A stretch of 64,000 nucleotides of DNA from Agrypnia vestita (GCA_016648135.1 JADDOH010003938.1:186001-250000), one strand, 5' to 3'; shown: positions 1 through 10,790, numbered from the stretch's first letter. Notes: a model not told the origin generated them from the letters alone. Program-made: numbers and translations.

Positions 1-694
1 GGACACAATGCAAAGAAATATGCAATAATGAGTATGTAAATTTAACTTTTCTTTTTCAATAGAATAATCTTTACTTTGGTCTAAAAAATACGTCCACAAA
101 AAAGAATATTTTTTTGGTAATTAAGGGTATAAAAATGATTTTGAAATTCAACATTTTAAATTCCCGCCAAAAAACTACATTTCATTAGAAAAGAATATGT
201 GCGTAACAATTGTATGGAACTCAGATGTACAAATACTATGGCACTGCACCAAACACGCGAATTGATACATCACGAGTTGTATTTTTAAAGATTTTTATAA
301 TAAAAATTATGAATGAAAATAATACCCCACACCATCCATACTGATTCACAGAATATAATTAATATTTATGAATCTATTTAATATATTTTCATTGGTATAT
401 GTAATATGTGATTATAGATTTAAATTTTTGGAAGCCATTTTCTCAATTTCTTGTTTTTTGAGTTGGACGCTTTCAGCAGAGCTGCCTCCAATTAAATATA
501 ACAATAAAAATAACATCTAACGAGAATTATAATTAGTGTGCCGAATCGAATAATAAAAAGCCACCGCGTAGAAAAAATATTACCTAAAAGCCTTCTAGAT
601 TTAATTGAAAAGTATATAGAACATTTTATTAATTTCAGCATACTGTTCTTCTAAACACAGGCACTCGCTTCTATAGAAGAGATAAGGTCTACAC
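1..694. other. AT-rich sequence with no gene seen
   Basis: No open frame of note and no recognisable repeat terminus was seen here. The segment ends at the 8-bp target duplication GTCTACAC (687-694) of the hAT-like element that follows. Confidence 0.6.
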
Positions 695-1816
695 TAGGGA
701 TGGGTCGTCCACGTCCGTCCATCGACGAGACGATGACTAGTTGAATTCGTCAACTAGTTGATCTATTTTCAACTTCATAGATAAAAAAATAAATGTATTA
801 TAATTTTGTTTACACCACTTTTTATTGTTTTTTTACATGTTTCGGGAACAATGTTCCTTTTCTCAGATTGAGCCTTAAACTAAAGTTGACAAATAATACA
901 GATATATTTATTTATTAATAATGTCACCACGAAGTGAAAGCCTGACTTTGAAAGATTTATTATTCAATAAAATTCTAGATAACATCTCAAATGTAAAGTA
1001 TTTTTAAATTATGTATTTATTTATAAATTTATAGATAATAAATAAATGTAAATAAATGTAATATCATTTTATTTAACTTGTATTGAAACGAATGAATTTT
1101 TCGTAATCGATTTGAGTTAGTGTAGTGATAGTCCAACGTTTTCCAAAAAATAAGTCAGATATATTGAAAAAATTCAAACATTGATGTCGCATATCTCCAT
1201 AACTATTGATATTAGGTCATGATAGCTTTCGACTCATAATCAAGGCAGGAATATAGTCCTGCGAGGTTATTAATGTTTTCCATATAACCCTGTACACATG
1301 TAATGATATGTACCTAAAATATTTTTTTATACACACATTACTGCTTTGTACTTATTTATATTTTTAATTTTTATACTCATATTTTAATGCTTATACCTAA
1401 TACTTTCACTGCTTATATATGTAGTTTATATTTATATTTTACTGCTTACACCTGATATTGTTGTGTATACCTACTTCTTTCTTTATTATATATAGAAAGA
1501 AGTATATAAAACAATATGTAAAAGCCTATAATGTGCATAAACAAATAAATAATAAAATATTTCTTTTTACATATAAGCACAAGTAGCGGTTTTACTTTCC
1601 CCGAAACTATATTCCTTCGAACTTCTTTAAATTTTAAAAATTAACGTAATAAAAATAGCCAACGGTTGAGCCGTCGAGCAGCGTCGCGTCGAACCGTAGA
1701 CAGTTGACCATCGTCCCGATGTTTAGACAGAACGTCCGCGACGTCCGCGTAACGGAGTTGATGCGTCAACTAGTTGATCGTCTCGTCGATGGACGGACGT
1801 GGACGACCCATCCCTA
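695..1816. mobile_element. hAT-like non-autonomous element, copy 1
   Basis: The ends are inverted repeats beginning TAGGGATGGGTCGTCCACGT on the left and its complement on the right, continuing for about 40 bp. An exact 8-bp duplication GTCTACAC lies outside both ends (687-694 and 1817-1824). An 8-bp duplication with TAGGG-type termini is the hAT hallmark. No transposase frame is present. The subterminal DNA carries several CAACTAGTTGA palindromes. The right 380 bp is shared with the copy at 25713-26631. The left-centre part differs because it contains an arm of the hairpin repeat family (about 1060-1305). Confidence 0.88.
1060..1305. repeat. Hairpin-family arm inside the hAT element
   Basis: This matches one arm of the interspersed inverted-repeat family seen complete at 8026-8550. 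Shared words are TTAACTTGTATTGAAACGAA, AACTATTGATATTAGGTCAT and TCATAATCAAGGCAGGAAT, ending in a CCCTGTA terminus. It lies inside the hAT-like element, so one has inserted into or been captured by the other. Confidence 0.75.
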
Positions 1817-1908
1817 GTCTACACTGAACTTGTAATATTAATGAAAATCTTATTGTTTGTATACCAACTATATATTACGTACAAAGAATTCCTTTAATCC
1901 TTTAACCC

Positions 1909-2461
1909 ATAAAATTTTATTCTCGCTACTCCTGTCAAACCCACCTACTTCTCCTTATTATCAGGTTTATACTTCGCCAAAATTCGTATCCTGACACCAA
2001 CTATGTTTTCTGACTATGACACTGACTTGAATGAAAAAAATTTCACCTTGGCTTTAATTAAAACAATGCTGAAAAAAGAACACGTCGCAACTGAGAACGT
2101 TAATTGTGATATAAAAACATAACAAAATAGTATGTCCGAAGTTTATTGGAATAACGAAACATGTTACAAATACCTGATATACACGAAAATGGACGCAACC
2201 ACGCCTGAAATATTAATGAAAATTTCATTAATTCCTGTTACGGAAGCACAAATGGTAGCTTTTATTTCAAAATGCGTCAGAACGCGAGAACTAACTTTGT
2301 TACAGTATTATATTCTTCAAAAATCAAACAACGAACGTCAAAAAGTACACAAAAAAAACAAAGACGATAAATTCGCGGAGCACTTTTTAATTTGCATTAT
2401 GAAACAGTGGTTAAATTTTTTTACGGTACCTACTCATAACTGCAGTAAGCGGAGAAGCTAG
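1909..2461 (+). pseudogene. Unrecognised reading frame with one in-frame stop
   Basis: I do not recognise this protein. One frame stays open from about 1909 to the TAG at 2459, apart from a single TAA at 2120-2122. A plausible ATG lies at 2003 (MFSDYDTDLNEKNF) and a second in-frame ATG at 2132 gives 109 codons. The downstream part is lysine-rich (QKVHKKNKDDK) and carries scattered cysteines. An open frame of about 180 codons with one stop is unusual in DNA this AT-rich, where TAA is frequent, so it may be a decayed gene or domesticated fragment. It sits just right of the hAT-like element. No intron signals or homologue can be named. Confidence 0.3.
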
Positions 2462-2997
2462 AATTGGGATAGATATGGGATAGATCAATTCTGTTGCGCG
2501 CATCGAGAGATTTCAAATGTCTGCGATATTTACGCGCCGCCATGTTTGTCCTGTGAAATATATTCGATAAATCTAAAAATTTGCTTTGTATCTTGAATAA
2601 TGCCTTGAGCTTAAGTTAAATAACTCCTAATGTGCCGCTAATATGGATTTATAATTTTTAGAACCCACCACAATATGAAATGGAATTATGAAATTTATGA
2701 AAACCATTTCTATTGTATAAAAGAAAACATGTAAAATTATTATAATGTTTAAAGCGGTCATTATTATATTATGTTAAGCCATTGCCAAATTAATTAATTA
2801 ATAATTGTTAAAGAAATTAATAAATAAATATATATTAATATAAATATATATATATATAATATACTGTTCGCGCTGCTGTATTTACTCCTCAAACTTATAT
2901 GGCAGCGCTCTGCCTCCTAAGTTTTATGTGTACTAAAGATACAGTCAAGTTATTTCTAAAATGCCCAAAATATTCAATTTTGTGGTTATATTAATGT

Positions 2998-3236
2998 GAG
3001 GTCTGAACACAGTGAATGGTACCCACCGCTTACCCAGGACCGTTCTAAGAGCAAAAGCTTCCATATCGGTCCTACTCAGTCGTCTCCAGGTTGACATTTT
3101 TTTTCGACTAACAAGCAGGACCGTGCTGCTCCGCACCGGTCGTATAACCGTTGCGAAGTGGCACGGCCGCTCGAACAAAACCATTCACTGTCCCCGCCTC
3201 AAGATAAGTCTTTGAGTCAAGAGGTCTGAACACAGT
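2998..3236. repeat. 207-bp segment between 16-bp direct repeats
   Basis: GAGGTCTGAACACAGT occurs at about 2998-3013 and again at 3221-3236. The segment between is GC-richer than its surroundings and holds a short inverted word (CAGTGAATGGT on the left, ACCATTCACTG near 3180). Long exact direct repeats fit a target-site duplication of a retroposed fragment. The inserted sequence itself is not identified. Confidence 0.4.
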
Positions 3237-3760
3237 TAAAAAGGTGTCAATCAAGGCAACATTGTTTACAAATATGTCACTGGTGTCTTGGAATAATGTT
3301 TTTTTTTTCCAATATATCAGCCGGTCTGTGAATTTTAACATTTTAGCAGAAAAATGACGGCAGGTAGCGATTTCTATTGGCAGATTGGAACAGAGGAGAC
3401 ATGGATGATATAAAAAGACTATAAATTGCTTTATTTTTTTATTAAGACAGATAGTACATTGACCATTAAATATTATTGAACATTAAATGAAAATAAATAT
3501 GCATTTATTTACTAAGAAATGATGTAGATAGTAATGACGTAGTGACAATCAATACGCTAATATTTTACTCCTAACTAAACATTATAAAGTATGGGCAATT
3601 ACTTTAGAGAAAATAGCACAAAATGTCTTTTGGAATCAATAGAAAAAAAAAAGCGTTGTTGGAGGGAGGTCAAAGCAAAAGCCACATTAGGGCTGCATAA
3701 GGAGAGGGAGGGGAACGGAACCACGTGGTTTATGAACGCTCCCTAATATCTATAGACTTT

Positions 3761-3766
3761 TTTATT
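3761..3766 (-). terminator. Poly(A) signal of the chemosensory protein gene
   Basis: AATAAA on the minus strand (TTTATT on plus), about 80 nt past the stop codon of the chemosensory-protein exon 2. A 3'UTR word (ACAAAATGTCTTTTGGAAT on plus, near 3618) is also kept downstream of the paralogous copy at 17258. Confidence 0.5.
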
Positions 3767-3844
3767 GTTTCAGAGGTAACTTTGTAGAACTCCCTATGTG
3801 TGATCTATTGACTTTTTCGTTTCTAAATTTGGTGTTCTGGAGTT

Positions 3845-3993
3845 TTAAAATTCTGGAATGTTGTACATTTGCGCGACTTGTTCCCAGTCGCTCGGGTAGT
3901 GTTTTTTCATGTATTTCTTTATTTTTTTGGCATTCTGCCGCTGGACCACGGAGCATTCATTGCATTTGCCGCTCACTGCGTCCGGTAAAGTCT
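3845..3993 (-). CDS. Chemosensory protein, coding exon 2
   Basis: This is the C-terminal half of a CSP/OS-D family protein. It begins after a clear acceptor (CTATTTCAG|AG) and reads on from the phase-1 donor of the exon at 6519-6708. It encodes 49 residues starting ETLPDAVSGKCNEC and ending YNIPEF before TAA at 3845-3847. Together the exons give 112 residues with Cys48-x6-Cys55-x18-Cys74-x2-Cys77, exactly the CSP signature. The lysine-rich helix (NAKKIKKYMKKHYPSDWEQ) matches the usual CSP C-terminal helices. CSPs are small secreted helical carriers of hydrophobic ligands, but the ligand cannot be told from sequence. The intron to exon 1 (3994-6518) contains a mariner and a MITE. The reading frame is intact. 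Confidence 0.9.
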
Positions 3994-4055
3994 CTGAAAT
4001 AGAAAAAGAAAAATAATTGGGTAAATGGTGCGCTCAGAACAATAAACATTGTATA

Positions 4056-4512
4056 GACGTACCACTATAAATTGGCGTGCGAGGGAGGGCGTCCCTGTCA
4101 GGGAGCAGAAGTTGTCAGGGTGTAAATTTATTACACAATACATAATGTCCAGAATGTCCGGTGACCGGTGTCAGAGCCTTTAATAGAAATTTGGTCGGGC
4201 AATACTAAAGAAACGAAACAATAATGGCGGCCGCTCTATCTGTCGACCTGTCAAACGGTAATATCGGTCCATTATTTGCTTATTCACCTTCGTAAATCTT
4301 TAATACTTCATTGGAAATTGCTTTTGCACCATCCCGGACTGTTTTGGATGTTTTGGACATAATAATTCAGTGTATATTGGTAATCAAGATGTCACAGCTC
4401 CCGAGCAAATACGAAATTGAACTGAATGACAGAGCGAGGGGTTACCGCCGGGTGCGGGCGGGGCGGGTTTTAGTTCCAAAGCGCCGCACGCCAATTTACG
4501 TTGGGCAAGCAA
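4056..4512 (-). mobile_element. TA-flanked MITE with transposase start, copy 1
   Basis: TA dinucleotides flank a 457-bp element with inverted ends containing AAATTGGCGTGCG and CGCACGCCAATTT. It shares nearly its whole length with 35176-35589, in opposite orientation. On the minus strand a short frame begins MSKTSKTVRDGAKAISNE and continues to ANNGPILPFD with one internal stop. This resembles the N-terminus of a DDE/IS630-type insect transposase by my recollection of such families. It lies in the coding intron of the chemosensory protein gene. Confidence 0.7.
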
Positions 4513-4514
4513 TA

Positions 4515-5092
4515 TCGAGTGTGGAAAGGTTTGTGTGCTTATTTAATAAAAGCCAGATATTTTATTCTCACTAGGGAGAAGCTTCGTGAGCAAAATAAAG
4601 TAATAAAATAGCACAGGAGGTTAACGGCGACTCTCCAGTTTCTCAAAACCGTTTTAACTACTGTGTCGGTGGTGTAACGTAGGTCTACATGTCATAGAAA
4701 ATATGGAATATCTGCTTTATTTACGAAAACTAAAACGTCACATTTTTTGTGATCATCGAATAGACATTTTCACACCAAAATGACTAAATTAAACTGTTAC
4801 GAATGTACGGATTTTGTAATTAAAAAATATTTATTCATTACTCTCGTATTTTCGGCCAGTGTGTAAAAGAGAGCAGAATATTGCACGTCGCAGTTAGATC
4901 GAGCAAGAAAGAGCACGACAATACCACACATTTCATATAGGACAGAGATGGCGGTTTCTTGAGTTTCGGTGAAAGAGAGAACAACGTCGAAAGAGCGCGA
5001 TAGAGTCGCGTAACACGTGTTAGACAAAGACGGCCTGCAGGCGACTGAGGCGACCACGTTTAGTTGGTCAATACTTGCATTATATTAGGTCC
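4515..5092. other. Intron sequence with no further feature seen
   Basis: This lies between the MITE and the mariner in the coding intron of the chemosensory protein gene. A minus-strand frame at 4797-5057 has no family resemblance and looks like chance. Confidence 0.5.
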
Positions 5093-5094
5093 TT

Positions 5095-6383
5095 ACATAT
5101 GAAATTGACGTTTTGCCGTACTGGCAAATTTGATCTCAAATATCTTCTCTTTGGTTAGGAATTCCAAATCCAAATTTATACAACTATTTACTCATGTATT
5201 TGTGTTTTGAAAATTATAATTCATTTGTTTTTTCCTCAATTTTTTTTTTCTTTGCGTCACTCAGTTTACAAAATGAAAAACTTGATATATCGCGTTATTT
5301 ACGAGTACGAGTTCCACCGTGGCACCAGTACTGCAGAAAAGGCTCGAAGGATTAATGATGTGTATGGCGACGGTGCCGCAAAAGAAAACACAGTGCGTTT
5401 TTGGTTCCAACGTTTTCGTTCTGGAAATTTCGACCTGCAGAACAAGCCCCGTGGACGGCCGGAGACCAAAGTTGATAATGAAGAATTGAAGGCTATTGTG
5501 GAAGCGGATCCATCACAAACCACATCCGAGTTAGCTGCAGGCTGCGATGTTAGTGATAAAACTGTTTTAATCCACTTGAAGCAAATTGGTAAGGTGAAAA
5601 AGCTTGAATGGTGGGTACCTCACGAATTGAGTGAAGCAAATCAACAAACGCGCGTTGACTGCTGCGTTGCATTACTCAACCGGCACAATAATGAAGGGAT
5701 TGTAAATCGAATCATTACCTGTGATGAAAAGTGGATCCTGTACGATAATCAGAAGCGCTCATCGCAATGGCTGAACCCTGCCTGAACCCTGGCTGAAACC
5801 AGCCAAACCATGCCCCAAGCGAAAATTGACTCCAAAAAAGTTACTTGAGAGCGTTTGGTGGAATAGTGCTGGTGTCGTTCACTACAGCTTTCTTAAATCT
5901 GGCCAGACGATTACGGCAGATGTCTATTGTCAGCATCTGCAAACCATGATGGAAAAGATAGCTGCTAAACAACCGAGGCTGGTTAATCGCTCTAGGCCAC
6001 TGCTGCTTCATGATAACGCTAGACCACACACTGCACAACAGACGCCTACCAAATTAGAGGAGGTTCAATTGGAATGTCCAAGACATCCACCGTACTCTCC
6101 GGACCTTGCCCCAACAGATTACCATTTTTTTCGAAATTTGGATAACTTCTTGCAAAGGAAAAAATTCAACTCCCATGGGGCAGTCCAAACCGCCTTCAAA
6201 GATTTTATTGATTCCCGTCCGAATGGTTTTTTTAGTAAAGGGATCGATGAACTACCTATGAGATGGCAAAAGTGCATAGATAGCAATGGTACATACTTTG
6301 ATTAAATAAATATATTATAATAAAAAAAAATCGGCTTTATGTTCCTCCCATACTAAACGTCAATTTCATATGTAAGGACCTAA
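5095..6383 (+). mobile_element. Mariner element, copy 1 (cecropia-like)
   Basis: TA-flanked 1289-bp element with inverted ends TTAGGTCCTTACATATGAAA on the left and the complement on the right. Its length and ends are typical of mariner. It sits in the coding intron of the chemosensory protein gene, antisense to it, and is a near twin of the element at 11019-12053. Confidence 0.95.
5273..6305 (+). pseudogene. Mariner transposase, frameshifted
   Basis: The frame starts at ATG 5273 (MKNLIYRVIYEYEF) after in-frame upstream codons of no value. An N-terminal paired-like helix-turn-helix region is followed by the WVPHEL motif and the first catalytic Asp in TCDEKWI. The second Asp is in LLHDNARPH and the third in PYSPDLAPTDYHFF, a DD34D spacing. 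The frame breaks near 5780-5815, where CTGAACCCTG is partly repeated relative to the other copy, so the protein is split into 5273-5785 and 5826-6305. The closest family I can name is the cecropia subfamily, which includes human Hsmar1/SETMAR. Both domains survive but not in one frame. Confidence 0.92.
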
Positions 6384-6518
6384 TATATCTTTCTTACCAT
6401 TCTTTCCTCATTCATTCGCTCAACATGCCCAAACCACCTGAGGGTCCCTATTCTCCATTCGAATATGTTGTAAATACACCGTACTTAAATTTGATATGCT
6501 TGAGGATGCTGGTCATAC

Positions 6519-6708
6519 CTTTCAGTTCTCTTCCTTTGTCGCTACAACTGCCTGTGCCTAGCAAACACCTCATGTAACTGTCGCGTAGTCTCTGGCTCGA
6601 CAAAATGGCGTCTACGTTTTCATTGTCGTAGACCGTAGTGTACAGCCCTGAGCACACGGTCGCACTCACGAACAGGACAGCGAAGAGCAGCATCACGTGG
6701 CGAGCCAT
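6519..6708 (-). CDS. Chemosensory protein, coding exon 1
   Basis: This is the N-terminal half of a CSP/OS-D family protein, 63 residues plus one base. Residues 1-20 (MARHVMLLFAVLFVSATVCS) form a hydrophobic signal peptide. The mature start has the family motif YDNENVDAIL, then YMRCLLGTGSC giving Cys48-x6-Cys55. The exon ends CTGAAAG|GTATGA, one base after a lysine codon, which is the intron position typical of insect CSP genes. The start was chosen because it opens the signal peptide 16 nt after a good acceptor (TTTCTTTTTCAG), which implies a 5'UTR intron. The exon is exactly paralogous to 20366-20548. It continues in the exon at 3845-3993. Confidence 0.92.
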
Positions 6709-6724
6709 CGTCAAACTTGAATAT

Positions 6725-7837
6725 CTGAAAAAGAAACGCAAAATTAATGTGGGAACGTCAATTAATGTGGGATTTGAATTAATGTGGGAATTCGAATTAA
6801 TGTGGAAATATCAATTAATGTGGGAAGACATATATTGTCACGGGACGTGGCGGAAGGCGGAAGAAATGAATACACTTAAACAACATTGATGTCGCATATC
6901 TCCATAACTATTGATATTAGGTCATAATAGCTTGAACATTTTCGATTCAAATTCAAGGCAGGAATATAGTTCTGCGAAGTTATTAATGTTTTCCAAATAA
7001 CCCTGTATAATAACATTTTGTTAAAATGTCTGACCACAAAGTCATTGCTATAAATATTAAAAATATTAATAATATCAAAAACAATACATGCAATGCTTAA
7101 AATTTTCACTCTAACAAAAAGCAACTCTAATAATTATGTTACAATCACGCCAAAGCAGTATAACTAACCGAAAAAACAGGTTGAAATTTCAATGTAAGAG
7201 TTAAAGAACATTTAAGATGTCTGAATAATCATGGTTTTTCTGAATTTTCTAATCATTTATTAGAAAATGATCACGGTTTTGTTAAAAATTAGAACTTTCT
7301 ATTTTACACCTAAATAATTTTGGTCTGTAATTGAATAATTTAGAATCATTAGAAATTAGTAAAGCATATAATATTATTAATAACTAATTAAATTCAACTA
7401 CTGGCCCAATTCTAATTTTTTTTCCAATTATTGCGAGTAATCAAGAACTTCATTTCATTACATTGTGATATTTTGACAGTTATACAACACCCTGACGATA
7501 GCAAGGTTTTTCTGAAACATGTTGGTGGAATTACTCATATAAAAGATGATATAAACGAATAATATAATCAACATATTTTTTTAAATATCAATCTACAATG
7601 TTGCTGAATCAATTGAAAAAAAAAGTATTACTTCTGACGCGCGTACACGAGTAGACGCTCCTCTAGTTTTAAATTATCTGTTTTATTTCAATACAATGCG
7701 CATTATTTCGTTGGTTGTAACCGGTTCCAAAAACAACCGAATATTTGATCCGATATTCATCCGGACCCGGAACTGGAACAGGTGTTCCAGAAAATCGCCG
7801 ATATTGACCATCTCTAATTACGCTATCGAGGACTTAC
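6725..7837 (-). other. 5'UTR intron of the chemosensory protein gene
   Basis: It runs from GTAAGT at 7837 to CAG at 6725. It contains the short tandem array, a hairpin-family arm (6890-7012, with the usual AACTATTGATATTAGGTCAT and CCCTGTATA end) and about 460 bp of AT-rich DNA (7168-7630) absent from the paralogous intron, which is only 526 bp. Confidence 0.7.
6744..6826. repeat. Intronic repeat of AATTAATGTGGGAA
   Basis: About five copies of a 15-17 bp unit containing AATTAATGTGG lie just upstream of coding exon 1 in the 5'UTR intron. The paralogous intron at 20577-20650 has the same array with about four copies. Confidence 0.75.
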
Positions 7838-7900
7838 CGAATTTCCCTGGAGCGGCCACGCACAGAGTGAAGTGTCGCAGCTTGTTGCGGCCTTATATCC
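7838..7900 (-). promoter_or_regulatory. Core promoter and 5'UTR exon of the chemosensory gene
   Basis: On the minus strand GGATATAAGG (TATA box near 7898) is followed 30 bp later by an initiator TCACTCTG (start near 7868). A 31-nt leader then ends at a strong donor, TTCG|GTAAGT (donor at 7837). The same arrangement with the same spacings is conserved at the paralogous copy (21091-21153), which supports it being functional. Confidence 0.75.
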
Positions 7901-8025
7901 TCCAGCTCGCCTGATTACAACGAGGAAAATGTTTTTGGTGTGTTTGCTTGTTATCCTCAAACCAAGTACAGGGTGATTCGAATTATGCGCTGTTTTCGAA
8001 CGGTCGAACATTTGAAAATCCTTTG

Positions 8026-8550
8026 TACAGGGTGTAACAGAGCTAGTCCACGATACTTTGCAGGTGGATTCCTGGCTTGATTATGAATCGATAATTGTTC
8101 AAGCAAACATGACCTAATGTCAATAGTTAAGAAGATATGCGACATCAAAGTTTGCATTTTTTTTCTCTCAATATTTCTGACTTATTTTTTGCAAACGTTG
8201 GAATATCATTACAGTAACTTATATCTAATATGAAAAATTATTTTCCTTTTATAAAAGTCAAATAAAATGATTAAAACCTTCTAATTCCAACTGGATTTTT
8301 TCAGGATTTTAATTGTTTTATCTAACTTTACTGAAATTAATGAATTTTTCGTAATCGATATAAGGTACTGTAATGATGCTTCAACGTTTTGTAAAAAATA
8401 TATCGGAAATATTGAAAAAAATGCAAATTTTGATATTGCATTACTCCTTAACTATTGTTATTAGGCCATGGTTGCTTGAACATTTTCGACTCATAATCAA
8501 GACAGGAATCCACTTTTAAAGTATTGCGGACAAGCTCTGTTATACATTTG
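8026..8550. mobile_element. Complete hairpin-type inverted-repeat element
   Basis: Two imperfect arms of about 250 bp, begun by TACAGGGTGTAACAGAGCT and closed by AGCTCTGTTATAC, face each other around a centre near GTCAAATAAAATGATTAAAACC. The arms contain AGTCAGAAATATTG-like and TAGGTCATGGTTGCTTGAAC words. No coding frame is present, so it is a foldback-like MITE. Fragments occur at 1060, 6890, 9090, 32720, 33715, 34980 and 35156-35961. It inserted immediately upstream of the region shared by the two chemosensory gene copies. Confidence 0.8.
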
Positions 8551-8784
8551 TTTTGATTTCTTGCGGAAAAATCTAAAAAAATCTAAAAAAAAAATAAAGT
8601 GAAAATCTACAACTTATATCGATTATGAAAAATTAATTCGCTTAAATACAAGTCAAATAACATTATAAAAACCTTTCAAAAATTTAAATACAATTTTTTA
8701 CAAGGTTTTTATAATTTTATTTTAGTTATATTGAAGCAAATAAATTTTTCATAACGGAAATAAGTTACTAAAAAAGTAACCCAT

Positions 8785-9065
8785 AAAAACCAAGTTTTTA
8801 CAATACTTCCTTTCTCACTTTCGGGTTTCGTGTCTATCATATGTGTCGGAATCTCCATACAACTTGTATGAAAAAAACATTAAAATTTTTAAAAATCCAA
8901 AATTATATTATAATTTTTTTTTTTAATGAAGATTTGATAGATCTTTTTGATCGTCGCCACGAGACTACTTGCAAAGTTTCAGCTCGATTGGACCACGGGA
9001 AAAGGGTTAAAAATCGATCCAAAATTTTTTCGTCAACCAAGCAAGCAGACGCCACGAGTCAATAT
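8785..9065 (+). repeat. Dispersed repeat, GATCGTCGCCACGAG family
   Basis: Shared with 34085-34612 and, inverted, with 36545-36850. Common words are TTGATAGATCTT, GATCGTCGCCACGAG, GTTTCAGCTCGATTGGA and AAAAATCGATCCAAAA. No terminal structure or coding capacity was recognised. I cannot assign a class. Confidence 0.65.
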
Positions 9066-9129
9066 AAAGGGAGTAAAAATAGGTCAGAAATATTAAAAAA
9101 AATTCAAACTTTGATATTGCGTATCTCCA

Positions 9130-9318
9130 TAAATGTTTTTTTTAATTAGAGATGCGAACAAGAAATACGTGTCATATCTATATTCTTACTATTTTCAAAC
9201 AAAGCCAAACGCTTGTACTGTGAAAATAGGACTTGCTGGTCTGGAGTGAGGATCGAACCCGCGACCTTTGGATCACGAGGCGACAGTCCTAACCACAAGA
9301 CCAACAAGCTACTCAAAT
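9130..9318 (-). mobile_element. tRNA-headed SINE interrupting a hairpin repeat
   Basis: On the minus strand a tRNA-like head has an A-box-like GTGGTTAGGAC and a B box GGTTCGATCC, followed by a short body and an A-rich tail. The acceptor and anticodon stems pair poorly, so it is not a working tRNA gene. It splits the sequence CTCCATAA...ATATTAGGTCATGG, which is continuous in other copies of the hairpin family. Confidence 0.75.
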
Positions 9319-9439
9319 ATTAGGTCATGGTTACTTGAACATTTTCGACTTTTTATCAAGGCAGGATTCCACCTGTGTAGTTTTTTTCTAGAAGCTATAA
9401 GGCACCCCATATAATTATTGAGATATATATAGATATAAA

Positions 9440-9454
9440 TTATATAATATATAG

Positions 9455-9492
<38 letters not shown>
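9440..9492. repeat. TA microsatellite
   Basis: A run of about 20 TA units with a few interruptions. Confidence 0.9.
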
Positions 9493-9499
9493 TCAAGGG

Positions 9500-9690
9500 C
9501 GGATCACTTCTTCAGCATACCTTCTACCTGATATTTTTATAAACTTAGTAATACGATGTTTAAAAGGTTTGTGTAGAGTTATTTCTTTAGTTTCATTAGG
9601 TAACTTGTTAAAAACAAGCGGGGCAGTGAAATTAAATTGTCTTTGCCCAAAATGTACAATGGAATAATTTATTATTTTTTTTGAAAAAGG
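9500..9690 (-). pseudogene. LINE reverse transcriptase C-terminal fragment
   Basis: The minus-strand translation includes FGQRQFNFTAPLVFNKLPNE and HKPFKHRITKFI, the LYN-LP type tail that ends CR1/jockey-like LINE proteins. No catalytic part is present, as expected of a 5'-truncated copy. Confidence 0.55.
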
Positions 9691-9751
9691 ACATAATCAG
9701 AAATACTCGAATAAGAGAATGTCTCGAAGTAGAACCCTTATTGACGAAATC

Positions 9752-10045
9752 GTGATATGACGATTCATGACGTTTATCGAGAAATCTCAGTTACGGTGGC
9801 TGGGACATATCTTGCGGATGCCGGCAGATAGACTGCCAAAGCGGACATTCCAGGCAAGACCAGAAGGCAGAAGACCAAGGGACCGTCCCAGGAGGAGCTG
9901 GCGGAAACAGTTGGAGGGCTGCTGCGAAGCGAGGTTGCAACTAAATTGGGCTGAAGTGGAAAGCGAAGCCCAAAATAGGAAAAGTTGGAACGTTCTATGC
10001 GGTGCAAGGACCCGACCCATTGAAAAAGAAGAAAAATAAAAAGGA
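9752..10045 (+). pseudogene. RTE-like LINE C-terminal fragment
   Basis: The frame has QLRWLGHILRMPADRLPKR followed by EGRRPRDRPRRSWRKQLEG, the conserved wing after the polymerase in RTE-type insect LINEs. It ends in an A-rich 3' tail (GAAAAAGAAGAAAAATAAAA). It is 5'-truncated, with no polymerase motifs. Confidence 0.8.
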
Positions 10046-10199
10046 CAAATGATTAATTAGTTGAAAAATTAAGCAAGAAACAACATGGTTAACGTTCTTG
10101 TTTAAAAATACAAAACTACTGGTGCTAAAATTAGATAAAAATAACAAAGGCTTTGAGATATTTTCTAAACAAATGAAATTTCCAAAACACATTCATATT

Positions 10200-10382
10200 T
10201 GTGAAGCTGTAATTTTTCAGAACAAAGTTCTGTGAAATTTTTAAAACCAAATTAATTAATCAATTAGAAAGACATACAGAAAAATCTAATTTACAAAAAA
10301 ATATTCGGCTACTACTGGGATTCGAACCCAGGTCACCTCTTTTCCGGGGCCGGTGCTCTGACCACTAAGCTACAGCAGCCCT
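10200..10382 (-). mobile_element. SINE copy A, head type 1
   Basis: On the minus strand a tRNA-like head (GTAGCTTAGTGGTCAGAGCA, then GGGTTCGAATCCCAGTAGTA) leads into a body with ATTAGATTTTTCTGTATGTC, then TAATTGATTAATTAATTTGG, then CACAGAACTTTGTTCTGAAA. Copy B (10627-10790) has the same structure on the plus strand, so the pair forms an inverted repeat around about 245 bp. The body is also joined to a different head at 53.7-54.1 kb. Confidence 0.85.
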
Positions 10383-10626
10383 CTATTTTTCCGTGTATAT
10401 ATCGACATTGTATGCAATTCTCATTTTTATTAATTGATTAATTTTTATTTTTGCTAATAGAGAAATCCACTTTTTTGATTCGATAGTTCAAATTACTTTG
10501 AAATGCTACCGCTAGATGGACGCCAGAATTAATTTTATTAGGACATACATTTTATACAACACATATTATATATATTCAAGAACATATTCATATTCATATA
10601 TATTCAAGAATACATTCATTGAAACA

Positions 10627-10790
10627 TATTGGGCTACTATAGCTTAGTGGTCAGAGCACCGGCCACGGAAAGAAGGTGACCTGGGTTCGAATCCCAGTAG
10701 TAGCCTAATATTTTTTCGTGAATTAGATTTTTCTGTATGTCTTTTTAATTGATTAATTAATTTGGCCTTTAGAAATTTCCAAATTTTGTT
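10627..10790 (+). mobile_element. SINE copy B, head type 1
   Basis: The head is TATAGCTTAGTGGTCAGAGC with the B box GGTTCGAATCC, and the body is ATTTTTTCGTGAATTAGATT then TAATTGATTAATTAATTTGG. It is inverted relative to copy A. Confidence 0.85.

Noticed and set aside
4797..5057. 86-codon minus-strand frame in the chemosensory gene intron
   Set aside because: No CSP-like cysteines and no splice signals; the true exon 2 is at 3845-3993.
9232..9310. Possible tRNA gene on minus
   Set aside because: A and B boxes are present but acceptor and anticodon stems do not pair, and a SINE body follows.
10310..10705. Two possible tRNA genes at 10310-10380 and 10630-10705
   Set aside because: They share a SINE body and tail and are head regions of dispersed SINEs.
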